Below are positions 14,704 through 23,977 of a DNA stretch of 36,247 nucleotides, piece after piece. Below the pieces are notes generated by a model. That model ran no database searches and was not told where the DNA came from. It saw only the letters and a program-made list of their open reading frames with translations. The DNA comes from Actinomycetota bacterium (lineage in GTDB: Bacteria; Actinomycetota; Acidimicrobiia; Acidimicrobiales; CADCSY01). Within the stretch, counting starts at the first letter, position 1; every line of letters begins with the position of its first letter. The DNA is taken from NCBI GenBank assembly GCA_016781135.1, contig JADDQY010000013.1, forward strand, positions 1 through 36,247. Reading direction: 5' to 3'. The position numbers and the translations under genes are program-made.

Positions 14704-15696
14704 TCAGGGTAGCTGTGGTCCCGCCCCCCGACGACCCGGTCGCCCTCGCGCACGGGGATGAGCGGCTTCGTAGACCCGCCGTAGGCGCTCGGTCGACACC
14801 AGGGTGTAGACCTGGGTGGTCGACAGCGAGGCGTGCCCGAGCAGCTCCTGGACGACGCGGATGTCGGCTCCGTGATCGAGCATGTGGGTGGCGCAGGAGT
14901 GGCGCAGCACGTGAGGGGTGAGGCGCTCACCCATCCCCGCCCGGTCCCCGTGACGGCGGACGATCCCCCACGCCCCCTGGCGTGACAGCCGCCCTCCGCG
15001 GGTGTTGAGGAACACGGCCTCGGCGTCCCCCCTGCGGGCCCACTGTTCGGGGACCAGGCGCTCGCGCCCCGACGGCGAGAGCCAGGCAGCGAGCGCCTCC
15101 TGGGCCATGCCCGCCACCGGGACCAGGCGCTCCTTGGTCCCCTTCCCCGTGGCTCGCAGCACACCCTTGTCGGCGTCGAGGTCGGCGAGCGACAGACGCA
15201 CCAGCTCCGAGATGCGCAACCCCGCCCCGTAGAGCACCTCGAGGATGGCCCGGTCGCGGCGGGCCACCGCGTCGTTTCCCACCACCGCCCCGATGATCGC
15301 CGCCACCTCCTCCTCGCTGAGGGCCTTGGGGAGGCCCTGGGGGACCCTCGGCACCTCGACACCGAGCGCCGGGTCGGTGCCGAGGTGGCCCTCCTGGGTG
15401 AGGAACCGGTGCAGCGACCGCACCACCACCAGCGCCCGGGCCACCGACGCCGGTGCCCGTCCGAGCAGCCGGAGGTGGGCCACGTAGTCCTCCACCGTTT
15501 GCGGGGTGACGTCGGCGAGGGTCATGCCGCCGACGTGCAACCAGGCGAGGTAGGCGCGCAGGTCACGCCGGTAGGCACCGAGGGTGTTGGCCGACCGGCC
15601 CCGTTCGGCTCCCAGCCATGACAGGAACTCCTCGGCCTCGAGCGGTAGCTCGATGGCGGCCGGGGGAGCAGGCGACGGGGCGTCGGTGCTGCTCAA
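14704..15696 (-). CDS. xerD: Tyrosine recombinase XerD
   Basis: This 330-residue protein has a SAM-like N-terminal core-binding domain ([17 protein letters not shown], about 25-110) and a catalytic domain with the tyrosine recombinase residues: Arg in [10 protein letters not shown], Lys in [32 protein letters not shown] with the nucleophilic Tyr. It resolves chromosome dimers at dif with XerC. The start is uncertain: TTG at 15696 was chosen because GGGAG lies about seven bases upstream and it sits four bases after the ald stop. Position between NUDIX/ald and dksA, next to scpAB, matches the actinobacterial housekeeping locus and not a phage integrase. Confidence 0.93.
   Translation of the reverse strand: MSSTDAPSPAPPAAIELPLEAEEFLSWLGAERGRSANTLGAYRRDLRAYLAWLHVGGMTLADVTPQTVEDYVAHLRLLGRAPASVARALVVVRSLHRFLTQEGHLGTDPALGVEVPRVPQGLPKALSEEEVAAIIGAVVGNDAVARRDRAILEVLYGAGLRISELVRLSLADLDADKGVLRATGKGTKERLVPVAGMAQEALAAWLSPSGRERLVPEQWARRGDAEAVFLNTRGGRLSRQGAWGIVRRHGDRAGMGERLTPHVLRHSCATHMLDHGADIRVVQELLGHASLSTTQVYTLVSTERLRRVYEAAHPRARGRPGRRGAGPQLP
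14706..14711 (-). promoter_or_regulatory. Leaderless promoter -10 for the dksA-like gene, inside the xerD 3' end
   Basis: TACCCT on the minus strand overlaps the last codons of xerD, including its stop. Six bases later is the GTG of the dksA-like gene. The zinc-finger/M50 pair can therefore be expressed independently of xerD. Confidence 0.6.
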
Positions 15697-15700
15697 CCGC

Positions 15701-16825
15701 TCACTCCCGGGCGAACAGGGCGAGGGGCTCGGTGGCCGAGCATCCCAGCGCCTCGGCCACCACGGCGTTGGTGACCTGGCCGGACACCACGTTGACCCCG
15801 CCAAGCAGGGCCGGGTCGGCGGCCACCGCCTGGGCCACCCCCCACTGGGCAAGCTCGACCACGTAGGGCAAGGTGACGTTGGTGAGGGCGTAGGTCGAGG
15901 TGTGGGGGACCGCTCCGGGGATGTTGCCCACGGCATAGTGGAGCACCTCGTGGCAGGTGTAGACCGGGTCGGTGTGGGTGGTCTCGCGGATGGTCTCGAT
16001 GCAGCCTCCCTGGTCGATGGCCACGTCGACCACCACCGACCCTCGCTTCATCCCGGCCACCATGGCCTCGGTGACCACCACCGGTGCCCGACCTCCCGGT
16101 ACCAGCACGGCGCCGATGACCAAATCGGCCTCGGCCACCGCCCGCTCCACCGCCCCCCGGTTGGACCCGATCGTCATGATGCGGCCCTTGTGGATCTGGT
16201 CGACCCAACGCAGCCGGTCCACCCGCTTGTCCAAGAGCACCACCTCGGCCTCCATGCCGGCGGCGATCCACGCCGCGTTCCAGCCCACGTTGCCGGCGCC
16301 GAGCACGACCACCCGAGCCGGTCGTACGCCGGGGGCGCCGCCGAGCAGCACCCCGCGCCCGCCGTTCTCGGCTTCGAGCCAGTGGGCGCCGATCTGAGGA
16401 GCCATGCGCCCGGCCACCTCGCTCATCGGGGCGAGCAGCGGCAGCTCGCCGCTGGCCAGCTGCACGGTCTCGTAGGCCAGGGCGGTGGTGCCGGCGGCGA
16501 GAAGGGCCTCGGCCACCGCCGGGTAGGCGGCCAGGTGCAAGAAGGTGAGCAGGACAAGGTCGTCTCGCAGGCGGGCGTACTCCTGGGGCTGGGGCTCCTT
16601 CACCTTGACCACCAGCTCGGCGCCCCAGGCGGCGTCGACGTCGACCAGCTCGGCGCCGGCGGCTGCGTAGTCGTCGTCGCCCAGGGCGGAACCCTCGCCG
16701 GCCCCGCGCTCGACGAGCACGCGATGGCCGTGGGCGGTTAGCTCACGCGCGCCCTCGGGGGTCAGGGCCACCCGCCGCTCGGCGTCCTTGACCTCGGCCG
16801 GCACCCCCACGAGCACCCGCCCCAC
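15701..16825 (-). CDS. ald: Alanine dehydrogenase
   Basis: This 374-residue NAD-dependent enzyme interconverts L-alanine and pyruvate plus ammonia. It shows the N-terminal AERRVALTP segment (substrate Arg), VKVKEPQ (catalytic Lys), TFLHLAA (catalytic His), the dinucleotide motif GAGNVGWNAAW and VVDVAIDQGG with the catalytic Asp. The length is normal for Ald. The GTG start is at 16825, preceded by a G-run about six bases upstream. It is inserted between NUDIX and xerD, an arrangement different from M. tuberculosis, where those two are adjacent. Role: alanine catabolism, or redox balance under low oxygen. Confidence 0.95.
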   Translation of the reverse strand: MGRVLVGVPAEVKDAERRVALTPEGARELTAHGHRVLVERGAGEGSALGDDDYAAAGAELVDVDAAWGAELVVKVKEPQPQEYARLRDDLVLLTFLHLAAYPAVAEALLAAGTTALAYETVQLASGELPLLAPMSEVAGRMAPQIGAHWLEAENGGRGVLLGGAPGVRPARVVVLGAGNVGWNAAWIAAGMEAEVVLLDKRVDRLRWVDQIHKGRIMTIGSNRGAVERAVAEADLVIGAVLVPGGRAPVVVTEAMVAGMKRGSVVVDVAIDQGGCIETIRETTHTDPVYTCHEVLHYAVGNIPGAVPHTSTYALTNVTLPYVVELAQWGVAQAVAADPALLGGVNVVSGQVTNAVVAEALGCSATEPLALFARE

Positions 16826-16891
16826 GCTAGACCCCCGTTCTTGCCGGAACGTCTGTCGGGTTCGGTCGAAGGAGAACGGGATCGGTCGGGA

Positions 16892-17440
16892 TCAGCCCCG
16901 GCTCAGGCGCTCCCGAGCCAGGGTCAGGCCGATGATGGTCTTGGCGTCGGCCAGGCGGCCGTCGGCAACCATGGCCGGCACCTCGGCCAGGGCGACGTGC
17001 TCGACGGCGAGGTGGCGCTCTTCCACCCCCTGGGCCGAAGAGGGGCATGGCTCGAGGTCGGAAGCGACGAACACCACGGAGTGCTCGTCGCAGAACCCGG
17101 GGGAGTTGTAGAACTCGGCCAGGCGCTCCAGGCGGCCGGCTCGGTAGCCGACCTCCTCCTCCAGCTCCCGGGCGGCGGCGGCCGCCGGCGCCTCGCCGTC
17201 GACGTCGAGCTTGCCGGCGGGGATCTCCAACAGCAGGCCCTCGATGGCGCTGCGGTACTGGCGGACGAGCACCACCGTCTCGCCGTCGTCGAGCACCGGC
17301 ACCACCGAGACCGCCCCGGGGTGGCGTACGACGTCGCGCTCGAACTCCTGGCCGTCCGGGCCCACGAAGGTCGACTCGGCCATGGTCACCACCTGGCCGC
17401 GGTAGATGACCCGCTCGGCCAGCTTGGCGAAGCCGCTCAC
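16892..17440 (-). CDS. NUDIX hydrolase, ADP-ribose pyrophosphatase type
   Basis: This 182-residue protein has the ADPRase form of the Nudix box: [11 protein letters not shown] followed seven residues later by RELEEEVGY. The first spacing is one residue longer than the textbook box, as I recall for the mycobacterial orthologue Rv1700. It should hydrolyse ADP-ribose to AMP and ribose 5-phosphate in the cytosol; other nucleotide sugars are possible. The GTG start overlaps the pyrG stop by four bases, so it is coupled to CTP synthase. The pyrG-NUDIX-xerD order is conserved in Actinobacteria. Confidence 0.92.
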   Translation of the reverse strand: MSGFAKLAERVIYRGQVVTMAESTFVGPDGQEFERDVVRHPGAVSVVPVLDDGETVVLVRQYRSAIEGLLLEIPAGKLDVDGEAPAAAAARELEEEVGYRAGRLERLAEFYNSPGFCDEHSVVFVASDLEPCPSSAQGVEERHLAVEHVALAEVPAMVADGRLADAKTIIGLTLARERLSRG

Positions 17441-19098
17441 CCTCGGGCCGGCACCACCGGTGGTGCGGCGATGTCGTCGAGGTCGAGCAGACGGGGGCGC
17501 CGGCCCTCGGCCCGCTGCAAGGCGGCACCCACCAGCTCCCGGAACAACGGCGAGGGACGGTCGGGCCTGCTCTTGAACTCGGGGTGGGCCTGGGTGCCGA
17601 CCCAGAAAGGGTGACCGGCGAGCTCGACGAACTCGACGAGGCGGTCGTCGGGAGACACCCCCGAGCACACCAGCCCGGCTCCTTCCAGGCGGGAGCGGTA
17701 GCGGGGGTTGAACTCGTAGCGGTGGCGGTGACGCTCGTAGACCAGCTCACGGCCGTAGGCCCGAGCCACAACCGAGCCAGGCGTGAGCCGAGCCGGGTAG
17801 ACCCCGAGGCGCATCGTGCCCCCGAACTCGACCACGTCGCGCTGGGTGTCCATCAGGTCGATCACCTTGTGGGCCGACGTGTGGTCGAACTCGCTGGAGT
17901 TGGCACCGACGAGGCCCACGACGTTGCGGGCGAACTCGATGGTCATCACCTGCATGCCGAGGCACAGGCCCAAGCAGGGCAGGTCGTGGTCTCGGGCGTA
18001 CCCGGCGGCCGTCACCTTGCCCTCGATGCCCCGCTCGCCGAACCCGCCGGGGATGACGATGGCGTCGAGGTCGCGCAGTCGCTGCTCGGCCAGCAGCCCC
18101 TCGACGTCCTCGGCCTGGATCCACTCGATGCGGACCCGGGCGCCGTGGTCGTAGCCGGCGTGGTGCAGGGCCTCGGCCACCGACAGGTAGGCGTCGGGGA
18201 GGCTGACGTACTTGCCGATCACGCCGATGCGCACCGGTCGCTCGGAGGTGTCGACGCGGGCCACAAGCGCTTCCCATGCCGACAGGTCGGCCTCGCCGGC
18301 GAGCCCGAGGATGCGACAGACCTCGTCGTCGAGACCCTCGTCGTGCAGCACCAGGGGGATCTCGTAGAGGTGCCGGGCGTCGACGGCGTTGACCACGCCC
18401 CGCAGGGGGACGTCGCACAGGTTGGAGATCTTGAGCTTGAGCGACTCGGGGATGGGCCCGTCGCTCCGGCACACGATGGCGTCGGGCTGGATGCCTCTGC
18501 TGCGCAGCTCGGTGACCGAGTGCTGCGTGGGCTTGGTCTTCTGCTCTCCGGAAGGCCCGAGGTACGGCACCAGGGTCACGTGGACGTAGCAGACGTTCTC
18601 CCGGCCGACGTCCTTGCGGAACTGGCGGATGGCCTCGAGGAACGGGAGGATCTCGATGTCGCCCACCGTGCCGCCCACCTCGGTGATCACCACGTCGACC
18701 TCGTCGGTGGCCAGACGGGTGATGCGGCGCTTGATCTCGTCGGTGATGTGGGGGATGACCTGCACGGTCCGCCCGAGGAAGACACCCCGACGCTCGGCGG
18801 CGAGCACCGCCTGGTAGATCGACCCGGTCGTGGCGTTGGAGTCCCGGGAGAGGTTCTCGTCGATGAAGCGCTCGTAGTGCCCGAGGTCGAGGTCGGTCTC
18901 GCCTCCGTCGTCGGTGACGAAGACCTCGCCGTGCTCGAACGGGTTCATGGTGCCGGGGTCGACGTTGATGTAGGGGTCGAGCTTCTGGATGGTGACCCGC
19001 AGGCCCCGGCACTTCAGCAGCCGCCCCAGCGACGACGCGGTGAGCCCCTTGCCGAGCGAGCTGGTCACCCCGCCGGTAACGAAGATGTGCTTGGTCAT
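17437..19098 (-). CDS. pyrG: CTP synthase
   Basis: This 553-residue enzyme aminates UTP to CTP. The N-terminal amidoligase domain carries [17 protein letters not shown] (P-loop) and [18 protein letters not shown]. The C-terminal class I glutamine amidotransferase domain has the nucleophile elbow GLCLGMQ and the His/Glu pair in [11 protein letters not shown]. Length and motifs are standard. The ATG is at 19098. Between it and the MraY-like gene lie 177 bases with a leader hairpin, so pyrG has its own promoter. NUDIX follows with a 4-base overlap. Confidence 0.98.
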   Translation of the reverse strand: MTKHIFVTGGVTSSLGKGLTASSLGRLLKCRGLRVTIQKLDPYINVDPGTMNPFEHGEVFVTDDGGETDLDLGHYERFIDENLSRDSNATTGSIYQAVLAAERRGVFLGRTVQVIPHITDEIKRRITRLATDEVDVVITEVGGTVGDIEILPFLEAIRQFRKDVGRENVCYVHVTLVPYLGPSGEQKTKPTQHSVTELRSRGIQPDAIVCRSDGPIPESLKLKISNLCDVPLRGVVNAVDARHLYEIPLVLHDEGLDDEVCRILGLAGEADLSAWEALVARVDTSERPVRIGVIGKYVSLPDAYLSVAEALHHAGYDHGARVRIEWIQAEDVEGLLAEQRLRDLDAIVIPGGFGERGIEGKVTAAGYARDHDLPCLGLCLGMQVMTIEFARNVVGLVGANSSEFDHTSAHKVIDLMDTQRDVVEFGGTMRLGVYPARLTPGSVVARAYGRELVYERHRHRYEFNPRYRSRLEGAGLVCSGVSPDDRLVEFVELAGHPFWVGTQAHPEFKSRPDRPSPLFRELVGAALQRAEGRRPRLLDLDDIAAPPVVPARG

Positions 19099-19118
19099 CG
19101 GATCATTCCGATCACATC

Positions 19119-19151
19119 GCTCCCCGAGTCAGCCCCACCATGCTCGGGAGC
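19119..19151 (-). promoter_or_regulatory. Leader hairpin upstream of pyrG, possible CTP-responsive attenuator
   Basis: On the minus strand GCTCCCGAG pairs with CTCGGGGAGC around a 14-base loop (nine pairs, one bulged G). A TAGGGT hexamer (19159-19154) precedes it immediately and is followed by GGGCTCCC. In Bacillus subtilis pyrG, an initial GGGC and a C-rich terminator arm permit reiterative G addition when CTP is low. The resemblance is suggestive, but there is no U-run after this hairpin and the start site is unknown. Confidence 0.35.
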
Positions 19152-19275
19152 CCACCCTACCCGGGCGCTGCACGCGGACGGGGGATCCGAGCACTCGCGC
19201 TCGCCCGACGTGCTCGGTGGTCATCGCTGTGGTCGCGGTCACGGTCGGGCCCAGGAACGCCGGCCCGAGGACGAC

Positions 19276-20121
19276 CTATCCCTGGGAGCGGCGACGTCCG
19301 GCCCGGTCGACCGCCCGCAGCAGGGGCACGGCGTCGATGACACGACTGAACGAGACCGCCTCACCGGCCGCGTTCAGGACCGCCACCCCCGCCAGCACCG
19401 CCAGGCGCGGCCCCGGGTCCGAGGCCAAGACCACTCCGAGGCCGAGCACGGCACCGAGCGCGTTGGCTCCGGTGTCGCCGAGCATGAAGCGCTCCTCGAG
19501 GTCGCCGGGGAGCAGGGCGAGCCCGGCGCCCACCACCACGGCGACCCCGGCCAGCGCCGGCGGCAACCCGGTGGCCACCGCCAGCACGGCGAACGCCGTC
19601 GCGCCGACCTTGAGGGTCCGACCCGGGGCCCGGTCGAACAGGTTGGCGAGGTTGGCGGCCAGGGCGACCAGGGCGGCGTCGGCCACCAGGACCAGGGCAC
19701 CGCCGTTCGAGACCGGGGCGCAGACCGCCAGCGCCAGCGCCGCCCCCCCCACGAGCTTGACCACCCCGGTGGTCGCCCGACCTCCGGCCAGGGCACCGAG
19801 GTGACCCCGGAAGCCGCGCCCGTCGTCGCCTCGCCCCACCAGGTCGTCGACTAGGCCGAGCAGGGCGAAGCCCACCACCACGGGCAGCACGGCCCGGTGG
19901 GCTTCGACCGGCCCGACGTCAACCCCGGCGGCGCCACCCAGCGCGACCGCCGCCGCCGCCCCGACCGCGGCCGCCACCAGCACCAGGCCGGCGCCGGTGG
20001 GGATCACCATGCCGCCGTGGTTCGTCCGAGCGAGCACGGGAGCGTCGAGCAGCGCTCGTAGGGCCCTCCGGCTCACCCAGCCGAGGAGGACACCGGCAAG
20101 CACGCCGACGAGCACCCTCAC
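19276..20121 (-). CDS. MraY/WecA-like polyprenyl-phosphate sugar-1-phosphate transferase
   Basis: This 281-residue polytopic membrane protein keeps the hallmarks of the MraY/WecA family: an N-terminal HGGMVIPTGAG segment (like TPTMGG), LVDDLVG (the aspartate pair), NLANLFDRAPGR (like NxxNLxDG) and FMLGDTGANALG (like FMGDxGS). Such enzymes move a sugar phosphate from a UDP-sugar onto undecaprenyl or decaprenyl phosphate. It is distinctly shorter than MraY or WecA (about 350 residues), so it is probably a dedicated paralogue; the sugar cannot be inferred. The GTG start overlaps the upstream glycosyltransferase stop by four bases. It is the last gene of the envelope block. Confidence 0.82.
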   Translation of the reverse strand: MRVLVGVLAGVLLGWVSRRALRALLDAPVLARTNHGGMVIPTGAGLVLVAAAVGAAAAVALGGAAGVDVGPVEAHRAVLPVVVGFALLGLVDDLVGRGDDGRGFRGHLGALAGGRATTGVVKLVGGAALALAVCAPVSNGGALVLVADAALVALAANLANLFDRAPGRTLKVGATAFAVLAVATGLPPALAGVAVVVGAGLALLPGDLEERFMLGDTGANALGAVLGLGVVLASDPGPRLAVLAGVAVLNAAGEAVSFSRVIDAVPLLRAVDRAGRRRSQG

Positions 20122-21710
20122 CGGCGATCGGCGACGAGCTCGTAGACCACGGCGAACACCGAGGCTGGGGGCTCGGGCGATGTCGGCTCGGGGATCGGAC
20201 CCATCACCCGGGCCAGCTCGGGCTGCCCGTCGAGGTGACGGCGGGCCGCCTCGCAGTGGAGGTCCATCAAGCGGTACCACAACAGGTCGTCGGGCGTCGC
20301 CGAGGGGCGGGGGCAGACCACGACGACGTGCCCTTCCCGCTCGAGATCACCGACCAACGACGCCAGCACCGTGGCCACGTTGGCCTGGCGCATCCGCTCG
20401 AACACGTCGCGCCAGTCGGCCACGGTGGGGTCGCGCACCACCCCGGTGGGATCGGCGTAGCGCAGCGCAGGACCGAGCTCGTAGTGCAGGAGGGGTACCT
20501 GTTCCATCTGGCTCGACAGCACCACGTCGCCGGGGCGCACCACGCCGGCGAGCTGGGTTGCGACCGCCTCGACGTTGCTCTTGGGCTCGGCCCGCCCGAC
20601 CGGCACCAGCCCGAGCACCACCACTCCAGCCAGGGCGGCGACACCGGTCCGGCCGCTCCGGGCCAGCGCCAGGGCGACGAGCACCAGCAAAGGGCCCAGG
20701 AAGACGCCGAAGTATCGGGCCGACCACGCCGGCTCCACCCGGGAAGCAACCCAGGCGGCCACCACCGTGGTCAGCACCATGATCCCGAGTGCGACGGCAG
20801 CGAGGTGCTCGGGGGCTCGCCGGTCCCGCCACACTGCTCGGGCGAACGGCACGAGGGCGGCGAGCACGACGAGGGCCACGAGAGGGCCTCCGAGCACCGA
20901 CCCGAGGGCCACGGCCATCGACCCGGCAGCGGGGCGCCGGGACCACGGTGCGGCGGTGTGGGCGGTCTGGTGGAGCAGGGTCGGCAGCCACGGCAGCCAC
21001 ACCACGACGGCGGCCCCGAGACCGAGCGCGGCATCGACCAGCCGGCGCCGGCGCTGGTCGCCGGCGGCCACGGCGCACCACCCTGCCGCCACCGCCGCCC
21101 CGGCGAGGAGGAACAGCCCCCAGTTGTGGGTGAGGACCAACAGGGCGTTGCTCGCCACGAACGCCGGCAGCCATCGGCGCCGTCCGAAGACGAAGACGTG
21201 GACGAAGGTGGCGGCGCTGGCCAGACCGAGCACCGCCACCAGGGTGTACATGCGTGCCTCGCGGCTGTAGAGGGTCAGGTAGGTGCTGGTGGCCGCCAAC
21301 GCCGCCGCCGTCCACCCCACCCGCCGACCGAAGAGGCTGCGGCCCGACCAGTAGGCCAGGGGGATCGCGGCGAGGGCGATCAGCAGCGACAGTGACCGGA
21401 TGGCTGGTCCCGAGGAGCCCCACCACCTCATCCACTGGTGGAGGACCACGTAGTACAGCGGCGGCGACCCGTCCTGGCCCAGCAGCGCGGGGATCTCGAC
21501 CAGGGGGTGGGAGGCGATGCCAACCGAGAGCGCCTCGTCCGACCACAGCGGGAACCCCTGCCCTTCCCGGCGCAGCAGGCCCGACGCCACCACCAAGGCG
21601 GCCAGCGCTGCCAGCGTCGCCGGCCATCGGCGAGGTGATGGGCACGGCACGGGCGCGCCCTCCCCCCGGTCCGAGGCGATGCCACGGGCGGCGACCGCCG
21701 ACGGGCTCAC
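20118..21710 (-). CDS. GT-C fold membrane glycosyltransferase (PMT_2/ArnT-like)
   Basis: This 530-residue protein has about ten to twelve transmembrane segments and a soluble C-terminal region. Early in the sequence is the GT-C acidic motif within FPLWSDEALSVGIASHP, and later the YSREARMYTLVA block common in PMT_2/GT39/GT83-type proteins. Such enzymes use polyprenyl-phosphate sugars as donors on the outer face of the membrane. The acceptor could be a protein, lipid or glycan; nothing in the sequence decides this. The GTG start overlaps the stop of the alkaline-phosphatase-like gene (GTGA), and its own stop overlaps the MraY-like gene. Confidence 0.8.
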   Translation of the reverse strand: MSPSAVAARGIASDRGEGAPVPCPSPRRWPATLAALAALVVASGLLRREGQGFPLWSDEALSVGIASHPLVEIPALLGQDGSPPLYYVVLHQWMRWWGSSGPAIRSLSLLIALAAIPLAYWSGRSLFGRRVGWTAAALAATSTYLTLYSREARMYTLVAVLGLASAATFVHVFVFGRRRWLPAFVASNALLVLTHNWGLFLLAGAAVAAGWCAVAAGDQRRRRLVDAALGLGAAVVVWLPWLPTLLHQTAHTAAPWSRRPAAGSMAVALGSVLGGPLVALVVLAALVPFARAVWRDRRAPEHLAAVALGIMVLTTVVAAWVASRVEPAWSARYFGVFLGPLLVLVALALARSGRTGVAALAGVVVLGLVPVGRAEPKSNVEAVATQLAGVVRPGDVVLSSQMEQVPLLHYELGPALRYADPTGVVRDPTVADWRDVFERMRQANVATVLASLVGDLEREGHVVVVCPRPSATPDDLLWYRLMDLHCEAARRHLDGQPELARVMGPIPEPTSPEPPASVFAVVYELVADRR

Positions 21711-23977
21711 CGCTGGGCCATGGTCAGCACGGTCAGATAGGGCAGGACCACCGCCATCATCATCGCCGGCACCGCCACCCCCGAGTCGTTGAAGACTAAG
21801 CCCACCGCCCCGAGCACGAGGGCAGCGATCAGGCCTGCCCGCAAGCCGGGCACCCGCTGTTCGAGTCGGAGGAGCGAGCCCGGTCGTCGTCCGAAGAGCA
21901 TCAACGCGCATCCGGCGAGGAGCACGGGGACCAGCATCGCCCACGGCGACGACGTGAGGATCTCGAGGTTGGCCCGAGCCTTGCGCTCGACGATGGTGGC
22001 GAAGGAACCGTCCCCGAACAGGGTGGCGGCGGTACGGGCCAGGTGGGTGCGAGCCTCGGCCGGGCGGGTGAGGTCGACGGCTACGAAGGCGCCGAGGACG
22101 GCCACGGTGACGGCGCCGACGACGCCGACGAACCTCGGGGTGAGCCGCCACCCGCCCAACGCGGCCACCACCACGATCGTCGCCGGTACCAGCGCCAGCA
22201 CCCCCCCCACGTCGGCGCCGAGGGCGGGGTGGCCGACGGCGACCACGACGACCGCCAGCACCGCCGCCACGGCAGCCAGCCGGGGCCGGCGGCGGCAGTC
22301 GGGAGCGCCCCGGACGAGGGCCGCCACCGCCCAGGCCCCGGTCACCACCACCACGGCGCTGGCCCCCACCAAGGCGAAGGCCAGGTTGCCGTAGCCTGAG
22401 AAGCGCCCGGCCACCGTGGGCGAGTACCCGAAGACGGTGTTGAGCTGGAGCCGCGCTCCGGTGGCGACGTCGACCACGAGCACGACGAGGCCGAGGCCGA
22501 CCAGCACCAGCGGCGCGACGAGTCCACGGGCCGGGCCGGTGCGTCGGGCGGTGGCGGCGGCCCCGGCCAGGGCGAGCGCCGCCAGCGCCGACGCTGCGGC
22601 CAGGAGGGCAGCGACGTAGCCCACGATCCCCAGCGACGGGTACGGCACCAGGCCCGACAAGAACGCCAGCGACGGCAGGGCCAGGGCGACCAGGGCCAGG
22701 AAGGCCGCCCCTGGTCGCAGCCTCGGCCAGCGGGACGCCGCCAGCGCGCCCAACGCGGAGGCGAGCAGCAGCAGCACCACGAAGGCCACGCTGACGGGCC
22801 CGACGGCACGGTCGCGGAAGGTGACGAGCTCGTTGGTGTCGGCGAGCGTCTCCATGCGCGCCGCCGTCGTCGTCGCCTGCGAGGCCTCGGCGGACATGAT
22901 GGTCGTCCCCGACATGGTCGCCGGTCGGGGCAGGGCGAGCCCCGCCAGCACCGTGGGTGCCACGTCGGGGAGGGTGACGTAGCCGGCCCGGCCGGTGCTG
23001 GCGCTCGTCGCCAGGCCGGGGGAGATCCCGGGTCCGGCGACAGCAGCGACGGTCAGCTCCTCGGGCCCGGACCCCGCTGAGGTGGGGGCCACCACCATCA
23101 CCAGGTGGCGGTCGAGGTCGACGTCGGCCAGCATCGTGGCGAGGAGATCGTCGGCTCGAGCGAGGGCGGTGCCCCGGGCCGTGCTCAGCGCCTCGGCCGT
23201 GGGCGAGGGCGTCGACGACCTCGACCACCGGTCCACCCGCGCCAGGTCGCCGGCTTCGACCAGCACCACGTCGGACTCGGCCCAGGCCCGGGAGAAGGCC
23301 GCCTCGGCGACGTCGACGGCGGTGCTGGCTTCATCGGACACTGGCTGGTCGCCGGCAGTCAGCTCCGCTGCCACCGCTCCCCGCGCCACCCGGCCCTCGA
23401 CGTCCATGAGAGCGAGGGCCGCCTCGCCGTGGTCGGTGCTCACCGCCGGCGTGGGGCCGCCGCCGGCCACCACCGCCGTGCGCTTCCGCCCTGCCGCCAG
23501 GGCGGTGCCCAGGGCGCCCGGTGTGGCCTCGTAGAGGAGGGCGTCGTTGGCCGCACGGACCCCGGCCGCTCCGAGGTGGAGGAGCCCCCAGCCGTCGAGG
23601 TCACAGCCGCAGCCTGCTTCGAGCCCGGCGGCGCCGGCCCCACCCCCGGAGTCGTCGACCATGACGGCGTCGCCGGCAACGGCCTCCTCGACGGTGGCCC
23701 GGTTGCCCGCTCCCATGGTGGCGTAGCCCTCCCCCGCGGTGGTGTCCGGCCCGACCGTGCGCACGCTGAGCGAGGCCACGGCGCTGCGGGCGAACAGGCC
23801 GATGAGCGCCGGCGGCTGCTCCTCCACCACCGTGCCCCACCCGAGCCCGGGCACGCTGAGCACCAGCACCTTGTCCACCGTCGCTCCCGCGCCGGCCGCG
23901 GTTCCCCCCTGCGGGATCAGCGAAACGACCACCAGGGCAGCGAACAGTGCCGTGGAGAAGAGCCGCACCCCCCTCAC
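21707..23977 (-). CDS. Alkaline-phosphatase-superfamily domain fused to a polytopic membrane region
   Basis: This 756-residue protein starts with a signal peptide or signal anchor (about 4-30), then an extracellular domain of about 390 residues that resembles the alkaline phosphatase/sulfatase superfamily: VLVLSVPGLG near the start, a Thr-rich TTAGEGYATMGAG segment where the nucleophile would lie, STDHGEA, and LPDVAPTVLAGLALP at its end. From about residue 400 to the end there are roughly ten transmembrane segments. Ectodomain plus polytopic tail recalls eukaryotic PIG-N-type phosphoethanolamine transferases, so a role adding or removing a phosphate-linked group on a lipid-linked glycan is possible. 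I do not recognise a named family. GTGA overlaps occur at both ends. Confidence 0.75.
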   Translation of the reverse strand: MRGVRLFSTALFAALVVVSLIPQGGTAAGAGATVDKVLVLSVPGLGWGTVVEEQPPALIGLFARSAVASLSVRTVGPDTTAGEGYATMGAGNRATVEEAVAGDAVMVDDSGGGAGAAGLEAGCGCDLDGWGLLHLGAAGVRAANDALLYEATPGALGTALAAGRKRTAVVAGGGPTPAVSTDHGEAALALMDVEGRVARGAVAAELTAGDQPVSDEASTAVDVAEAAFSRAWAESDVVLVEAGDLARVDRWSRSSTPSPTAEALSTARGTALARADDLLATMLADVDLDRHLVMVVAPTSAGSGPEELTVAAVAGPGISPGLATSASTGRAGYVTLPDVAPTVLAGLALPRPATMSGTTIMSAEASQATTTAARMETLADTNELVTFRDRAVGPVSVAFVVLLLLASALGALAASRWPRLRPGAAFLALVALALPSLAFLSGLVPYPSLGIVGYVAALLAAASALAALALAGAAATARRTGPARGLVAPLVLVGLGLVVLVVDVATGARLQLNTVFGYSPTVAGRFSGYGNLAFALVGASAVVVVTGAWAVAALVRGAPDCRRRPRLAAVAAVLAVVVVAVGHPALGADVGGVLALVPATIVVVAALGGWRLTPRFVGVVGAVTVAVLGAFVAVDLTRPAEARTHLARTAATLFGDGSFATIVERKARANLEILTSSPWAMLVPVLLAGCALMLFGRRPGSLLRLEQRVPGLRAGLIAALVLGAVGLVFNDSGVAVPAMMMAVVLPYLTVLTMAQR

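Noticed and set aside
14704..15696. Tyrosine recombinase as a phage or island integrase
   Set aside because: There is no att-like duplication, tRNA junction or cargo gene, and the gene sits in the conserved housekeeping xerD location.
16836..16849. GTTC-N6-GAAC inverted repeat upstream of ald as a LexA-type operator
   Set aside because: The arms are only four bases and lack the flanking TCGAAC/GTTCGA shape of the actinobacterial SOS box.
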